Shown piece after piece: positions 47,952 to 56,836 of a stretch of DNA of 64,000 nucleotides (positions are counted from its first letter, which is position 1; the number at the start of each line of letters is the position of its first letter). The notes beneath the pieces are model-generated. The model saw nothing but the letters and a program-made list of their open reading frames with translations, had not been told where the DNA came from and did not search any database. A program made the position numbers and the translations under genes. The DNA comes from [Erwinia] mediterraneensis. Its GTDB lineage: Bacteria > Pseudomonadota > Gammaproteobacteria > Enterobacterales > Enterobacteriaceae. The stretch covers positions 2,025,615 through 2,089,614 of the forward strand of contig NZ_LR026978.1 in the NCBI RefSeq assembly GCF_900604315.1. The letters are read 5' to 3'.

Positions 47952-48851
47952 GTGCTGGATGTGCATCCGGGTGGGTTTTACGCCTGGCTTCAGCAGCCAC
48001 ATTCAATTCGGCATCAGTCGGATCTAAGGCTAACAGGACAAATCAAACAGTTCTGGCTGGAGTCCGGTTGCGTTTATGGCTATCGCAAGATCCATCCCGA
48101 CCGGCGAGATAGCGGACTACAGTGTGGGATTAACCGGGTCTGGCGGCTGATGAAGCGTGCCGGGATAAAGGCTCAGGTCGGGCACCGGAGCCCACGAGCG
48201 CGTAAAGGGGAAGCCAGTATCGTGACACCCAACAGGCTCCAGCGGCAGTTCAATCCGGACGCACCGGATGAACGTTGGGTAACGGACATAACCTACATCA
48301 GGACCCATGAAGGCTGGCTGTATCTGGCCGTTGTTGTTGATCTGTTCTCGCGCAAAGTTATCGGCTGGTCAATGCAGCCCTCGATGACAAAAGATATTGT
48401 CCTGAATGCGCTTCTGATGGCCGTGTGGCGATGTAATCCTCAAAAACAGGTGCTGGTTCATTCTGAACAAGGTAGTCAGTACACAAGCCATGAGTGGCAG
48501 TCGTTCCTGAAATCACACGGGCTGGAGGGCAGTATGAGCCGTCGTGGTAACTGTCACGGCAATGCAGTCGCAGAAAGTTTTTTCCAGCTACTGAAGCGTA
48601 AACGGATAAAGAAAAACATCTACGGAACGCGGGATGAAGCCCGCAGTGATATTTTTGATTATATCGAAATGTTTTATAACAATAAGCCTCGGCATGGTTC
48701 GAGTGATCAGATGCCACCGGCGGAATATGAAAAACAGTATTATCAACGGCTCGAAAGTGTCTGGATTATTCGTGGCGATTCAAACTATGAACAAGTCGAT
48801 ATTGAGACCAAACTTTTGGTGCCTCTGAAGAAAACTTTCCTGCCTGCCTGA
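47952..48851 (+). pseudogene. IS3-family OrfB transposase with D-to-E catalytic change
   Basis: Open frame of about 299 residues (the true OrfB frame extends upstream to the slippery site). DDE residues: D112 in WVTDITYI is present; the second acid should be Asp in HSDQGSQY but is Glu here (HSEQGSQY, E172, GAA at 48465-48467); E208 in VAESF is present. The usual C-terminus IIRGDS is followed by 22 extra residues, so the IS right end was replaced. Confidence 0.82.
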
Positions 48852-49011
48852 ATTTTGCTTTGATAGCCATATCGGTGTTCTACTGATATGGCATTACACC
48901 CACTAGTGATGTCTGTTTTTTGTACGGATTCTAACTTGTGGGTACAAGCGCAGGTATAACTATTTGTGATTATTTATAAACTACATTGATATCAGTCTAT
49001 TAGGTGTGAAA

Positions 49012-49083
49012 TTCGAGTCCGGCCTTCGCACCAAATGATGCAATCAAGTCGCTCAAGAGCGGCTTTTTTTGTGTCTGAGATCC
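49012..49083. repeat. attR: right boundary of the leuX island
   Basis: 72 bp nearly identical to attL (39589-39661), starting TTCGAGTCCGGCC and including the A/T-rich terminator hairpin. The CCA region reads CTTCGCACC rather than CTCCGGCACC, so it no longer completes a tRNA. Confidence 0.88.
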
Positions 49084-49620
49084 GCGCAACACAAGGCCTT
49101 ACTCGCTTTGGGACTCAACCTAACTCAACCCTGTTCGCTCTATATTAACTAAGCGATGTGAGTATAACTGCTCCTCGTCAGGTCAACCCTTTGAATTAAT
49201 ATTGTTTTTTGTCACGTCCACGAACATTCAATCTTGCACACCCACAGCTAATCCAAAAAATGATCCTCCTGGTGACATAACTTGCCTGACCCGCTTCCGA
49301 CAGAAACCAAACGTGGCCGATCGTTATCGGCAAAGGTATCTCAATGGGGCAATGCGTGACGCTGACGCAGGGGGTCACTATTGGCGATGGCGCGGCTACT
49401 CCGCTAATGCACTGGTAGCAATATTCGGTGCTGGATATGGCAATGTTTCCGGTAAACAACGTTGTGCACTTCTGTGAATTACTGCTTAATGTTCAAACAT
49501 AAGGTGAATTTACGCCGCTTTCGCTGCCGGAGATGAGGGGAAACCTTTGTTATGTAGCGGCAGTATCGCTACGGCGATGCGTGACCGGTGGCACGATAAT
49601 GAAATCATAAGGAATCTGAG
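49084..49620. other. Non-coding stretch after attR
   Basis: 537 bp. Frames here (49202-49477 plus; 49196-49459 minus) look like shadows; no start, no ribosome site and no recognisable family. Possibly remnants of an older insertion. Confidence 0.4.
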
Positions 49621-50382
49621 ATGAAGTTAAAGTTGGGTGTTTTCCTGATGGCAGCCGTGATGACCTGCGGCGTTCAGGCGCGCGATATGCAATCGATTCA
49701 ACAAAGCGGTGAGTTAAAAGTGGGCGTACCGGGCGACTATGCGCCGCTGGCGTTTCATAACGACGCCGGCGAGCTTATCGGCTATGACGTGGATATGGCC
49801 CGGGATCTCGGTAAGACGCTGGGTCTGAAGGTGACGTTTATCATCACCAGCTGGCCGACGCTATCCGCTGATTTGAAAGCCGATAAGTTTGATATCGCCA
49901 TGGGCGGTGTGACGGAGACCCCGACGCGTAAGAAAGACTTCTCGCTGAGCCATCCGGTGGTGGCGAACGGTAAAATCGCCCTTGCCAACTGCACCGCCGC
50001 ACCCGCGCTTGGCAGCCTCGAGAAAATCGACCAGCCAAATGTGAAGGTGATTGTGAACCCGGGTGGCACCAACCAAAGCTTCGTAGATGAACATATCAGG
50101 CATGCGCAGATCATTCGCGTGCAGAACAACGTTGATAACCTGCAGGCTCTGCGGCAGAAAACCGCCGATATGATGGTCACTGATCTGATCGAAGGGGATT
50201 ATTATCAGAACAAAGAGCCTGGCGTGTTCTGCGTGGCCAACGAGACGCCATTCCCCGGCACTGCCAGTTACAAAGTGTATATGATGAACAGGGATAATCC
50301 GGCGCTACTGGAGAAAGTAAACCAGTGGCTGGATAACCAGGACAAAACTGTGTTCAGGCAGAAGTGGAAAATTAACGGTTAA
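49621..50382 (+). CDS. Periplasmic solute-binding-fold protein resembling cyclohexadienyl dehydratase (PheC)
   Basis: A 253-residue SBP_bac_3 protein with a signal peptide (cleavage near VQA|RD, residue 20). The fold pattern 'ELKVGVPGDYAPLAFHNDAGELIGYDVDMA' and 'NPGGTNQSFVDEH' is shared with amino-acid binding proteins and PheC. PheC uses a Glu in 'MVTDxIE' as general acid; here MMVTDLIE puts it at E191. There is no transporter permease or ATPase nearby, so an enzyme role (prephenate/arogenate dehydratase in the periplasm) is plausible. C124 and C204 may form a disulfide. Confidence 0.68.
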   Translation: MKLKLGVFLMAAVMTCGVQARDMQSIQQSGELKVGVPGDYAPLAFHNDAGELIGYDVDMARDLGKTLGLKVTFIITSWPTLSADLKADKFDIAMGGVTETPTRKKDFSLSHPVVANGKIALANCTAAPALGSLEKIDQPNVKVIVNPGGTNQSFVDEHIRHAQIIRVQNNVDNLQALRQKTADMMVTDLIEGDYYQNKEPGVFCVANETPFPGTASYKVYMMNRDNPALLEKVNQWLDNQDKTVFRQKWKING

Positions 50383-50397
50383 TTTATGAAGCGTGCC

Positions 50398-50424
50398 GCC
50401 GCCAGACAGCGCGATTCTGGCGGC
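50398..50424 (+). terminator. GC-rich hairpin after the PheC-like gene
   Basis: Nine-base stem GCCGCCAGA/TCTGGCGGC with a 9-nt loop; no T tract follows, so terminator function is uncertain. Confidence 0.4.
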
Positions 50425-50524
50425 GAGCGTCGAAGCGAGTTAACTTTGCTGCAGTCATACCCGATGGGGGCAGTAAAGCAGGGCCGATAACCAAACGACT
50501 CGCTGTCCTCTTCACCAGAATGCT

Positions 50525-51103
50525 TCACCGCTTTTTTAAAACTGCATTAAGCCACATTTCATCTCTCTGCGGACGTTTATCCTGAGTTGTCCACAGGGAA
50601 ATTATCTCGATTTCAGGCGCAGCTTTCAGTAATGTTTTCAGGCTGGTTTCATTCATATCCGTAAAGTGCCGTCCCTTTTGCTCACGTTCGCCGTCGCCAT
50701 ATTTAAAGGAGATATACCAGACGCCGCCAGGTTTGAGCGCAGCAACCAGCTTTTGCATCACGCCGGGTAATTCACGAGCAGGAACGTGAAGCAGCGAAGC
50801 ACAGCACCAGATACCCTCATATTTCTGCTGCCAGGAGACATTATTAAAAGTCAGCTGCTGAACCGGCAGGCCGGTGTGCTGCCGCGCCAGCATGACCATT
50901 TCAGCAGAGGCATCAAATGCATCAACCTGATAACCCATCGCCTGAAACGCTTTCGCATCGCGTCCTGAGCCACAACCTGCATCCAGTACCCGGTTACCCG
51001 GGTTAAGATAGCGGGTGAACATCTCATAAAGCCCAGACATATCGACATTTACCGTGTCAGCAAAGAAATCCTGCGAATGGTTTTGATAGTACTGGAGAGT
51101 CAT
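50525..51103 (-). CDS. Class I SAM-dependent methyltransferase
   Basis: A 192-residue protein with a SAM motif I VLDAGCGSG at residues 39-47, acidic loop 'VDAFDAS' and motif 'GIWCCASLLHVP' (methyltransferase_25 or TehB-like). The substrate is unknown. Its ATG overlaps the stop of the HNH gene by one base (TGATG), so the two are translated together. Confidence 0.85.
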   Translation of the reverse strand: MTLQYYQNHSQDFFADTVNVDMSGLYEMFTRYLNPGNRVLDAGCGSGRDAKAFQAMGYQVDAFDASAEMVMLARQHTGLPVQQLTFNNVSWQQKYEGIWCCASLLHVPARELPGVMQKLVAALKPGGVWYISFKYGDGEREQKGRHFTDMNETSLKTLLKAAPEIEIISLWTTQDKRPQRDEMWLNAVLKKR

Positions 51104-52116
51104 CAGAATGTTGCCTCGCCTTCGGCCCTGGGTTCCCAGATATGAAAAAGTCTCGCTTTGGCGGTCTCCCAGTTACTGATAAGAAAATTTTTCCGCGCTG
51201 CGGGCTGGTTCCCGGTTTGTTTCACAATGGTTTCATGTAACGGGAGTTTGCTCTGTATAAAATACTCGTTGCGGGCGTACAAGCGTTGCAGGAATTTGAT
51301 TGCCGGCAGGTGCGCGGACTTACCTGCAACGCCACGATTGCAACATTTACAGGCCAGCACCAGATTCCATACGCCATTAATATTGGCAACCTCATCGCGC
51401 GCAGCCCACGGAATAAAGTGGTCAACGTCTGCCAGGTCGGCGCTACCCGGTAGCAGGCTGACAGGTTTAAAACAGTAAAAACAGCGTCCTTTCTGGTAGC
51501 CATTCAGGCTGTCGCGGCAACTGGTAATATTGACCCGCTTTGCATTGACCTTGCTGAAAAGCAGCTGATTCTCTTCGTCAAACTCAACAGCCACAAGATT
51601 CCGGGAAATACCCATCGCCCAGGCTTGCTCGACCAGATTCCAGCGTGCATTGGTTTCACAGGCCAGATTTTGATATTGCTGGCGCTCGCCCAGCAAATAG
51701 AAATTATCCGTCAGCCGTATCCCTTTATGGGATTTACGCTCATCAATGAAAAAGCGTTTTTCGATCTCACCGCCGTTCACATTATGAAAGGCATCGATCA
51801 CGTTGTTGAAACCAAGCCGTACCGTGGTTTCAATCAGCTGAGCCTGAGAAATTTCACCATGATTAAACTTCACACAGGTTTCAAGAAACTGGCTACCGCG
51901 CGAAGTGATCTGCTTAGGCGCGTGCAGCAGATGCTGGCACAGATGATAGCTGAACGGAGCAGCGAGTTCTTCGAGGGTGATTAAATCGCTGCCCCTCTTA
52001 TCAATCTCATACAAGGCATGCGCCAGCGCAAATTTGTAAGAAGCGACATTCTTTCCAAAAAGGATGACGCCCCGCCAGTAGTTCTCCAGCGAGGGATCGG
52101 ACTGGTAAAATTCCAT
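51103..52116 (-). CDS. HNH endonuclease-domain protein
   Basis: Start at the ATG with AGGA upstream gives 337 residues. The C-terminal third is an HNH nuclease with zinc cysteines: C212xxC215, D232-H233 (VDHFIPWA), N251 (NLVLAC), and C256-C259 (ACKCCN). The N-terminal ~200 residues 'ENYWRGVILFGKNVASYKFALAHAL' are a separate conserved domain that I do not recognise by name. Coupled overlap with a methyltransferase gene suggests a nuclease/methylase pair, but specificity is unknown. Confidence 0.8.
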   Translation of the reverse strand: MEFYQSDPSLENYWRGVILFGKNVASYKFALAHALYEIDKRGSDLITLEELAAPFSYHLCQHLLHAPKQITSRGSQFLETCVKFNHGEISQAQLIETTVRLGFNNVIDAFHNVNGGEIEKRFFIDERKSHKGIRLTDNFYLLGERQQYQNLACETNARWNLVEQAWAMGISRNLVAVEFDEENQLLFSKVNAKRVNITSCRDSLNGYQKGRCFYCFKPVSLLPGSADLADVDHFIPWAARDEVANINGVWNLVLACKCCNRGVAGKSAHLPAIKFLQRLYARNEYFIQSKLPLHETIVKQTGNQPAARKNFLISNWETAKARLFHIWEPRAEGEATF

Positions 52117-52683
52117 TGATGAGATCCTGTTACGGTTGGCAAGGCAGTGGGTTGCTGAAACCTGTAACGTGATCACATAACAAATGAAAAGTGATGTAAA
52201 TCGCGAAGCGACAGATTTAGTGAGTTTTTGAATTAATTCTTTTGCAAGCTAACGGGCAGGAAACCAGATTCTTGCCATCCGGCGCAGCAGTAAGGCACGA
52301 CTCATCTTCTCCCGACCCTCTTAACGCCTCTCCGCAGCGATTTTCTTCCCTTGTCACCGCTTCTTTTTTCGCAGGACGATCGCCCATCTTTTCCCCCTCC
52401 GGCAGCGGGTAATCTTGAAAGCTGAAAAACGTTCAGTGGTATCGTTGTCAAACTCCCTGATTTTCCCTCTTTTTCTGACACCTGCACGCCTGCGGCAAGC
52501 GGTTCCGGCAATATTGTCCAGGCGGACCGGCAGTGTTAGTATCGGGTAAATAGCCATTTAGATGGCTAAATAACGACGCTGCGGGTCAGCTGCCGTCTGA
52601 CACGGCGTAATACGCAAAAGGCCTGCAGTCATGACCTCTGGTCGAAAGGTTTCTGAATACCATCGTTAAATAAAGGAATTGCT
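52117..52683. other. Intergenic region before the mtnB-like gene
   Basis: 567 bp with no credible gene; 52302-52557 frames are shadows. Holds the operator candidate at 52551-52568 and the promoter of the carbohydrate operon. Confidence 0.4.
52551..52568 (+). promoter_or_regulatory. 18-bp palindromic operator candidate
   Basis: TAGCCATTTAGATGGCTA, perfect except for the two central positions, 116-133 bp upstream of the MtnB-like start. It can be read as two MetJ-like boxes (AGCCATTT, AGATGGCT vs AGACGTCT, 5/8 and 6/8), which would link the operon to methionine metabolism, but the match is weak. Confidence 0.35.
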
Positions 52684-53295
52684 ATGTGGCAAGAAAGACT
52701 CGCGCAACTGGTTACCACCTGTCACTGGATCGGTGCGAAAGGCTGGGCGCCGGCTACCGGCGGTAATATGTCGGGACGTCAGGATGAGACCTGGTGCTGG
52801 CTCAGCGAGTCGGGGCGTGATAAAGGCATCCTGACGAGTGAAGATTTCCTCCAGGTTGACATCGCCACCAATAAAGCGCCTTCCGGGCGTAAACCCTCGG
52901 CAGAAACCGGGCTGCATACCCTGGTGTATCGCTTGTTTCCGGAAGCTAACTTTGTGCTGCACGTCCATACCGTCAATGCCACCGTGCTCTCGCGTATTGA
53001 AAAAAGCGACACCCTGGCGCTGCAGGGCTACGAAATGCAGAAAACGCTGACGGGTCAGCACAGCCATCTCGATACCGTACCGGTGGCGATTTTTGATAAC
53101 GATCAGGATATTGATGCACTGGCGGCACGCATCGAAGATTATGCCCGCACGCGTCCGCTGCGCTATGGCTTCCTGCTGCGCGGCCACGGTCTGACCTGCT
53201 GGGGCAAAGATATCAACGAAGCCCGCCGTCAGCTGGAAGGGCTGGAATTCCTGTTTGAGTGCGAACTGCTGCGTCGTCGCTACGAGCGCGACTAA
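52684..53295 (+). CDS. MtnB-type class II aldolase-fold dehydratase
   Basis: A 203-residue protein matching methylthioribulose-1-phosphate dehydratase: 'ATGGNMSGR', 'SGRDKGILTSEDFLQVD', 'KPSAETGLHTLVY', 'VLHVHTVNATVLSR', 'RGHGLTCWG' with zinc histidines in HVH and RGHG. MtnB removes water from 5-methylthioribulose 1-phosphate in methionine salvage. Here there is no mtnA, mtnC, mtnD or mtnK nearby; the neighbours are an FGGY kinase and a 2-hydroxyacid dehydrogenase, so it may act on another ketose 1-phosphate. Operon of three genes on the plus strand. Confidence 0.78.
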   Translation: MWQERLAQLVTTCHWIGAKGWAPATGGNMSGRQDETWCWLSESGRDKGILTSEDFLQVDIATNKAPSGRKPSAETGLHTLVYRLFPEANFVLHVHTVNATVLSRIEKSDTLALQGYEMQKTLTGQHSHLDTVPVAIFDNDQDIDALAARIEDYARTRPLRYGFLLRGHGLTCWGKDINEARRQLEGLEFLFECELLRRRYERD

Positions 53296-53318
53296 ATTTC
53301 TCCGTCAACGAGCCTGGT

Positions 53319-54806
53319 ATGGACTTTTATCTCGGTATCGATATCGGCACCTCGCGTGTGAAAGCGGTGCTGTTTGATGAACATTTTCAGGCGCACGCCA
53401 GCGCGGCGGAGAATACCGCCCCGCAGCTGACGGCCAGTGGCTATGCTGAGCAGGATATGGCGCAGCTGTGGCTGTCAGTGGTGGCGATTCTGCAACAGAT
53501 CGCCCGCCATCCGGCGCTGCAGCAGGGCCGTTTACGCGCTATCGGTCTGGCCGGGCAGGGGGAAGGGGTATGGCTGAGCGATGCTGATGGCGAGCCGGTC
53601 GGGCCGGGTATGCTGTGGAGCGATACCCGCAGCCACGAATTAATGAGCGAGTTACTGGGCCGCCCCGGTTTCGATCGCCGTTTCTTTGACGATACCGGCA
53701 CTCATCTGCAACCCTGCAATACCAGCATGCAACTCTACTGGCTGCAACGCTATCAGCCGGAGCGCCTGGCAGCGGCGCGCTATCTGTTTTTCGCCAAAGA
53801 CTGGATTCGCTTTCGCCTCACCGGCGTCGCGGCGCTGGATCTCACCGACGCCAGCACCTCGCTGCTGAACCAGCAGAGCGGTGACTTCTCCGCAGTGGTA
53901 CTGAACGAAATGGGCCTGGCCGGACTGCAGCACCTGTTTCCGCCGTTGCTGGCACCGGATGCGCAGGCGGGCGCGCTGCGCGAAGAGATTGCGGCCCTGA
54001 CGGGGCTGCCTGTCGGCACGCCGGTGGCTGCCGGTGCTCTGGATGTATGTAGTGCGGCGCTGGGCTGCGGCGCGGTTAACGATGGCGATATCTACACCAT
54101 CCTGGGCACCACCTGCTGTACCGGTATCGTCTGCCGCGGTCGTCAGACGGTGAACGAAGGCACCCGCTACGTCACCCATACCGAAGCGGGCAGCTTTATT
54201 AACCTTTTTCCGATGCAGGCCGGCACACCGAATATCGACTGGCTGCAGCAGCAGATCTCGCTGGACCCCGATCTCCAGGCGCTGGAACAGCGTATCGCCA
54301 GCGTCGAACCGGGCAGTGGCGGGGTGTTCTGGCAGCCCTATCTGAATGGCGAACGCGCGCCGTTCTTTAGCCCGGAGGCGCGCGCCGGCTATTTCGGTAT
54401 CAGCCAGCACACCACGCGCGCAGAACTGCAACGCGCCGTGTTTGAAGGGCTCGCCTACGCCATCGTCGATTCTCTGCAGGGCTATCCGCAGGGCGGCGAG
54501 CTTTACCTCACCGGCGGTGGCGCAGCCTCAGCCACCTGGCTGCAGATTATCGCCGACTGCACAGGCAGAACCGTGGTCGCCAGCGCCTTTAATGAACTCA
54601 GTGCGCGCGGCGCGGCAATGCTGGCGGCGCGCAGCGTGGGTGCCCTGAGCGGCTACCCGCAGCTGGAACAGACCCGTTATCAGCCTGATGCCGTAGCGCA
54701 GGCCCGTTATGCCACGCTCTACCCGGTTTATCGCCTGCTGCGCGAGCAGATGCTCCCCGTCTGGCAGGCCAGACAGGACGCACTTCAACGTATTTCTCAG
54801 GAATAG
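53319..54806 (+). CDS. FGGY-family carbohydrate kinase
   Basis: A 495-residue kinase beginning MDFYLGIDIGTSRVKAVLFDEHF (phosphate-1 loop). It has 'GLAGQGEGVWLSD' (substrate loop), a second actin-like half with 'TGGGAASATWLQIIADC' near residue 415 and 'TCCTGIVC'. Closest recall is L-xylulose/LyxK-like kinases. It should phosphorylate the imported sugar for the MtnB-like enzyme. The weak ribosome site (GAGCCTGGT) suggests coupling with the upstream gene. Confidence 0.82.
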   Translation: MDFYLGIDIGTSRVKAVLFDEHFQAHASAAENTAPQLTASGYAEQDMAQLWLSVVAILQQIARHPALQQGRLRAIGLAGQGEGVWLSDADGEPVGPGMLWSDTRSHELMSELLGRPGFDRRFFDDTGTHLQPCNTSMQLYWLQRYQPERLAAARYLFFAKDWIRFRLTGVAALDLTDASTSLLNQQSGDFSAVVLNEMGLAGLQHLFPPLLAPDAQAGALREEIAALTGLPVGTPVAAGALDVCSAALGCGAVNDGDIYTILGTTCCTGIVCRGRQTVNEGTRYVTHTEAGSFINLFPMQAGTPNIDWLQQQISLDPDLQALEQRIASVEPGSGGVFWQPYLNGERAPFFSPEARAGYFGISQHTTRAELQRAVFEGLAYAIVDSLQGYPQGGELYLTGGGAASATWLQIIADCTGRTVVASAFNELSARGAAMLAARSVGALSGYPQLEQTRYQPDAVAQARYATLYPVYRLLREQMLPVWQARQDALQRISQE

Positions 54807-54811
54807 CACAC

Positions 54812-55840
54812 ATGAAAATTGTTTTTACCGCGGAACACACCGGTGACCTGACGGCGTTTCATCAGCTGGGCGAATTGCTGGTAGAGGGCTGGGCGCTGGG
54901 CAAACCCAAACTGAGTGCCGATCAGCTGATCACGCTGGCGCACGATGCCGATGTGCTGGTCACCAGCTATGACGATATCACGGAAGCGGTCATCGCCGCC
55001 TGTCCCCGGCTGAAGGTGATCGCCTGCACGCGCGCAAACCCGGTTAACATTGATATCAAAGCGGCGCAGGCGCGTGATATTCGTGTGCTGTATACCCCTG
55101 GCCGTAATGCAGATGCCGCCGCAGAGTTGACGCTGGGTCTGATGCTGAGCCTTGCGCGCCATATTCCGCAATCTCATGCGGCGTTGAAACGCGGCGAGTT
55201 CACCAGTGCAGAGAATGCGTCGCAGGCGACGCAGAGCGGACTGCGCCGCGATGTGGTCTGGGATGTCAGCCCGGAAAGCCCTTATGAAGTGTTTAAAGGC
55301 AGCGAGCTGCGTAATAAAACCCTGGGCCTGGTCGGGTACGGCAATATCGGTCGCCGCGTGGCGCGTATCGCCCGGGCATTCGGCATGGCGGTGCTGGTGG
55401 TGGATCCCTTTGTTGCCGCCGAAGATATCAACGAGCCGGGCTTACAGAAAACCACGCTCGAGGCGCTGTTCCGCGAGGCCGATATTGTCAGTCTGCATCT
55501 GAGCAGCGGTCCGCACAGCGATGGGCTGGTCAACGCGACCTTGCTGAACAGCATGAAGCCAGGCGCGCTGCTGATTAACACCTCGCGCGCTGCGGTTGTT
55601 GAGGAAGATGCGCTGATCAATGCGCTGCGTCACGGGCCGCTGGGCGGCGCGGCACTGGATGTTTATCACCGCGAGCCGCTGTGGCGCGACCATCCGTTCG
55701 TGACCGAGTTTGATAATGTGATTGTCACGCCGCATATCGCTGGCGCGACGCGCGAGAGTATCGCAAAGCATACGGCGATGATCGCCGCCGATCTGCAGCG
55801 CTATGTTGCGGGTGAACCGTTGCTCTATCAGTGGCGTTGA
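54812..55840 (+). CDS. D-isomer-specific 2-hydroxyacid dehydrogenase
   Basis: A 342-residue NAD-dependent enzyme: Rossmann GYGNIG at 175-180, catalytic R259 (NTSRAA), E288 (HREPLW) and H308 (TPHIAGAT). The substrate-binding half is N-terminal (1-150). It follows the FGGY kinase by 5 bp with AGGA upstream. It would reduce a 2-keto acid or oxidise a 2-hydroxy acid arising from the sugar; exact substrate unknown. Confidence 0.88.
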   Translation: MKIVFTAEHTGDLTAFHQLGELLVEGWALGKPKLSADQLITLAHDADVLVTSYDDITEAVIAACPRLKVIACTRANPVNIDIKAAQARDIRVLYTPGRNADAAAELTLGLMLSLARHIPQSHAALKRGEFTSAENASQATQSGLRRDVVWDVSPESPYEVFKGSELRNKTLGLVGYGNIGRRVARIARAFGMAVLVVDPFVAAEDINEPGLQKTTLEALFREADIVSLHLSSGPHSDGLVNATLLNSMKPGALLINTSRAAVVEEDALINALRHGPLGGAALDVYHREPLWRDHPFVTEFDNVIVTPHIAGATRESIAKHTAMIAADLQRYVAGEPLLYQWR

Positions 55841-55848
55841 GATGAGAA

Positions 55849-55871
55849 CGCCGCCGCAGAGCGCGGCGGCG
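55849..55871. terminator. GC-rich hairpin between the convergent operons
   Basis: Nine-base perfect stem CGCCGCCGC/GCGGCGGCG with a five-base loop between the stop of the dehydrogenase and the stop of the PfkB gene. It can serve both strands, though no T run follows. Confidence 0.45.
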
Positions 55872-55877
55872 GTAATC

Positions 55878-56825
55878 TTAGCGTGCGGCGCGCTGGGCTG
55901 CCATAAACGCCTGAGTGTGATCCCAGTCGACCACGCCCGCGTCTGAGCCCATCCCGGTGGCTACCAGCGCGGCCACTGCCGAAGCCACTTCACATGCCTC
56001 TTTGACCGCCAGCCCGCGGGCCAGTGCGGCAATAAAGCCGCCGCAGTAGCTGTCGCCGCAGCCGGTGGTATCCACCGCTGTCACCCGCCAGGGGGCAATA
56101 TGCTCAACAGCGCCATCGCGGCTCAGCAGCCAGGAGCCGTTTTCGCCATCTTTCAGAATACAGGTGCCAACGCCAAGGTCGAAGAAGAAGCGGGCGATGT
56201 CAGCCGGTGTCGTCTGCCCGGAAAGGAAGGCCGCTTCTTCCAGCGAAGGCATAAAGTAATCCACCGATGGCAGCAGCGGGCGCAGCAGATCCAGCGTCTG
56301 TGCATGCGGGGCGATTAAGTCGAAGCTGGTGGTCACGCCGCGCGCTTTTGCCGCTGCCAGCAGCCGGGCGCTTTGCCCGTTATCCATCGCCGCCAGCAAT
56401 CCGGTGCCGCCGTGATGCAGGAAACGGCAGTCGAGAATGCGCTCAAACGCCTCCTCGCTGACAAACAGAGCGTCGGACGCGCCGCGGCAGTGCAGCGCCG
56501 GACGTTCGCCGTTGGGGCGGATCGGCAGGATAGTCGCCGAGGTTTCTTTCTCCCGGGTACGCTGAATCAGCGAGCAGTCGATCCCCAGTCGGGCATAGCT
56601 GGCGAGAATAAAATCAGCTTTTTCATCTTCGCCCAGGCAGGCGACCGCGGCAGTGCGGATCCCCAGTTTGGCGGCGTTGATATTGGCCCCGGCGGCGGTT
56701 CCGGCGGGGTTAAGGCGGATTTGATCGATAAAAGCGACCCCGCCACGCGGCGGGATATCCAGCACCGGGCGTCCGGCAATATCCAGAATAGTCAGGCCGA
56801 CAAATACGGCGTCGAAAGTGCTCAT
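55878..56825 (-). CDS. PfkB-family carbohydrate kinase
   Basis: A 315-residue ribokinase-like enzyme. The N-terminal half starts 'DAVFVGLTILDIAGRP'; the ATP/catalytic motif is DTTGCGDS at residues 252-259 with catalytic D258 (the more usual G is C here, 'TGCGDS'). It is the last gene of the SBP-ATPase-permease-kinase operon on the minus strand. The sugar is unknown; with the ABC importer and opposite-strand FGGY kinase, the locus could supply two phosphorylations. Confidence 0.85.
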   Translation of the reverse strand: MSTFDAVFVGLTILDIAGRPVLDIPPRGGVAFIDQIRLNPAGTAAGANINAAKLGIRTAAVACLGEDEKADFILASYARLGIDCSLIQRTREKETSATILPIRPNGERPALHCRGASDALFVSEEAFERILDCRFLHHGGTGLLAAMDNGQSARLLAAAKARGVTTSFDLIAPHAQTLDLLRPLLPSVDYFMPSLEEAAFLSGQTTPADIARFFFDLGVGTCILKDGENGSWLLSRDGAVEHIAPWRVTAVDTTGCGDSYCGGFIAALARGLAVKEACEVASAVAALVATGMGSDAGVVDWDHTQAFMAAQRAAR

Positions 56826-56836
56826 AAAGGCTCCGT

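Larger units (their letters stand above)
47618..48851 (+). mobile_element. Inactivated IS3-family insertion sequence
   Basis: Carries the orfA/orfB pair of an IS3-family transposase with an A7G slippery site (47856-47863) used for -1 frameshifting. OrfA has a one-base deletion, OrfB has a changed catalytic residue, and the right end appears lost because the OrfB frame runs 22 residues past the usual IRGDS end. I could not find terminal repeats. Confidence 0.8.

Noticed and set aside
49202..49477. 91-codon plus-strand frame after attR
   Set aside because: No recognisable family, no start signals; not distinguishable from a random frame.
52684..53295. Calling the gene mtnB and the locus methionine salvage outright
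   Set aside because: No mtnA, mtnC, mtnD or mtnK is nearby; substrate remains open.
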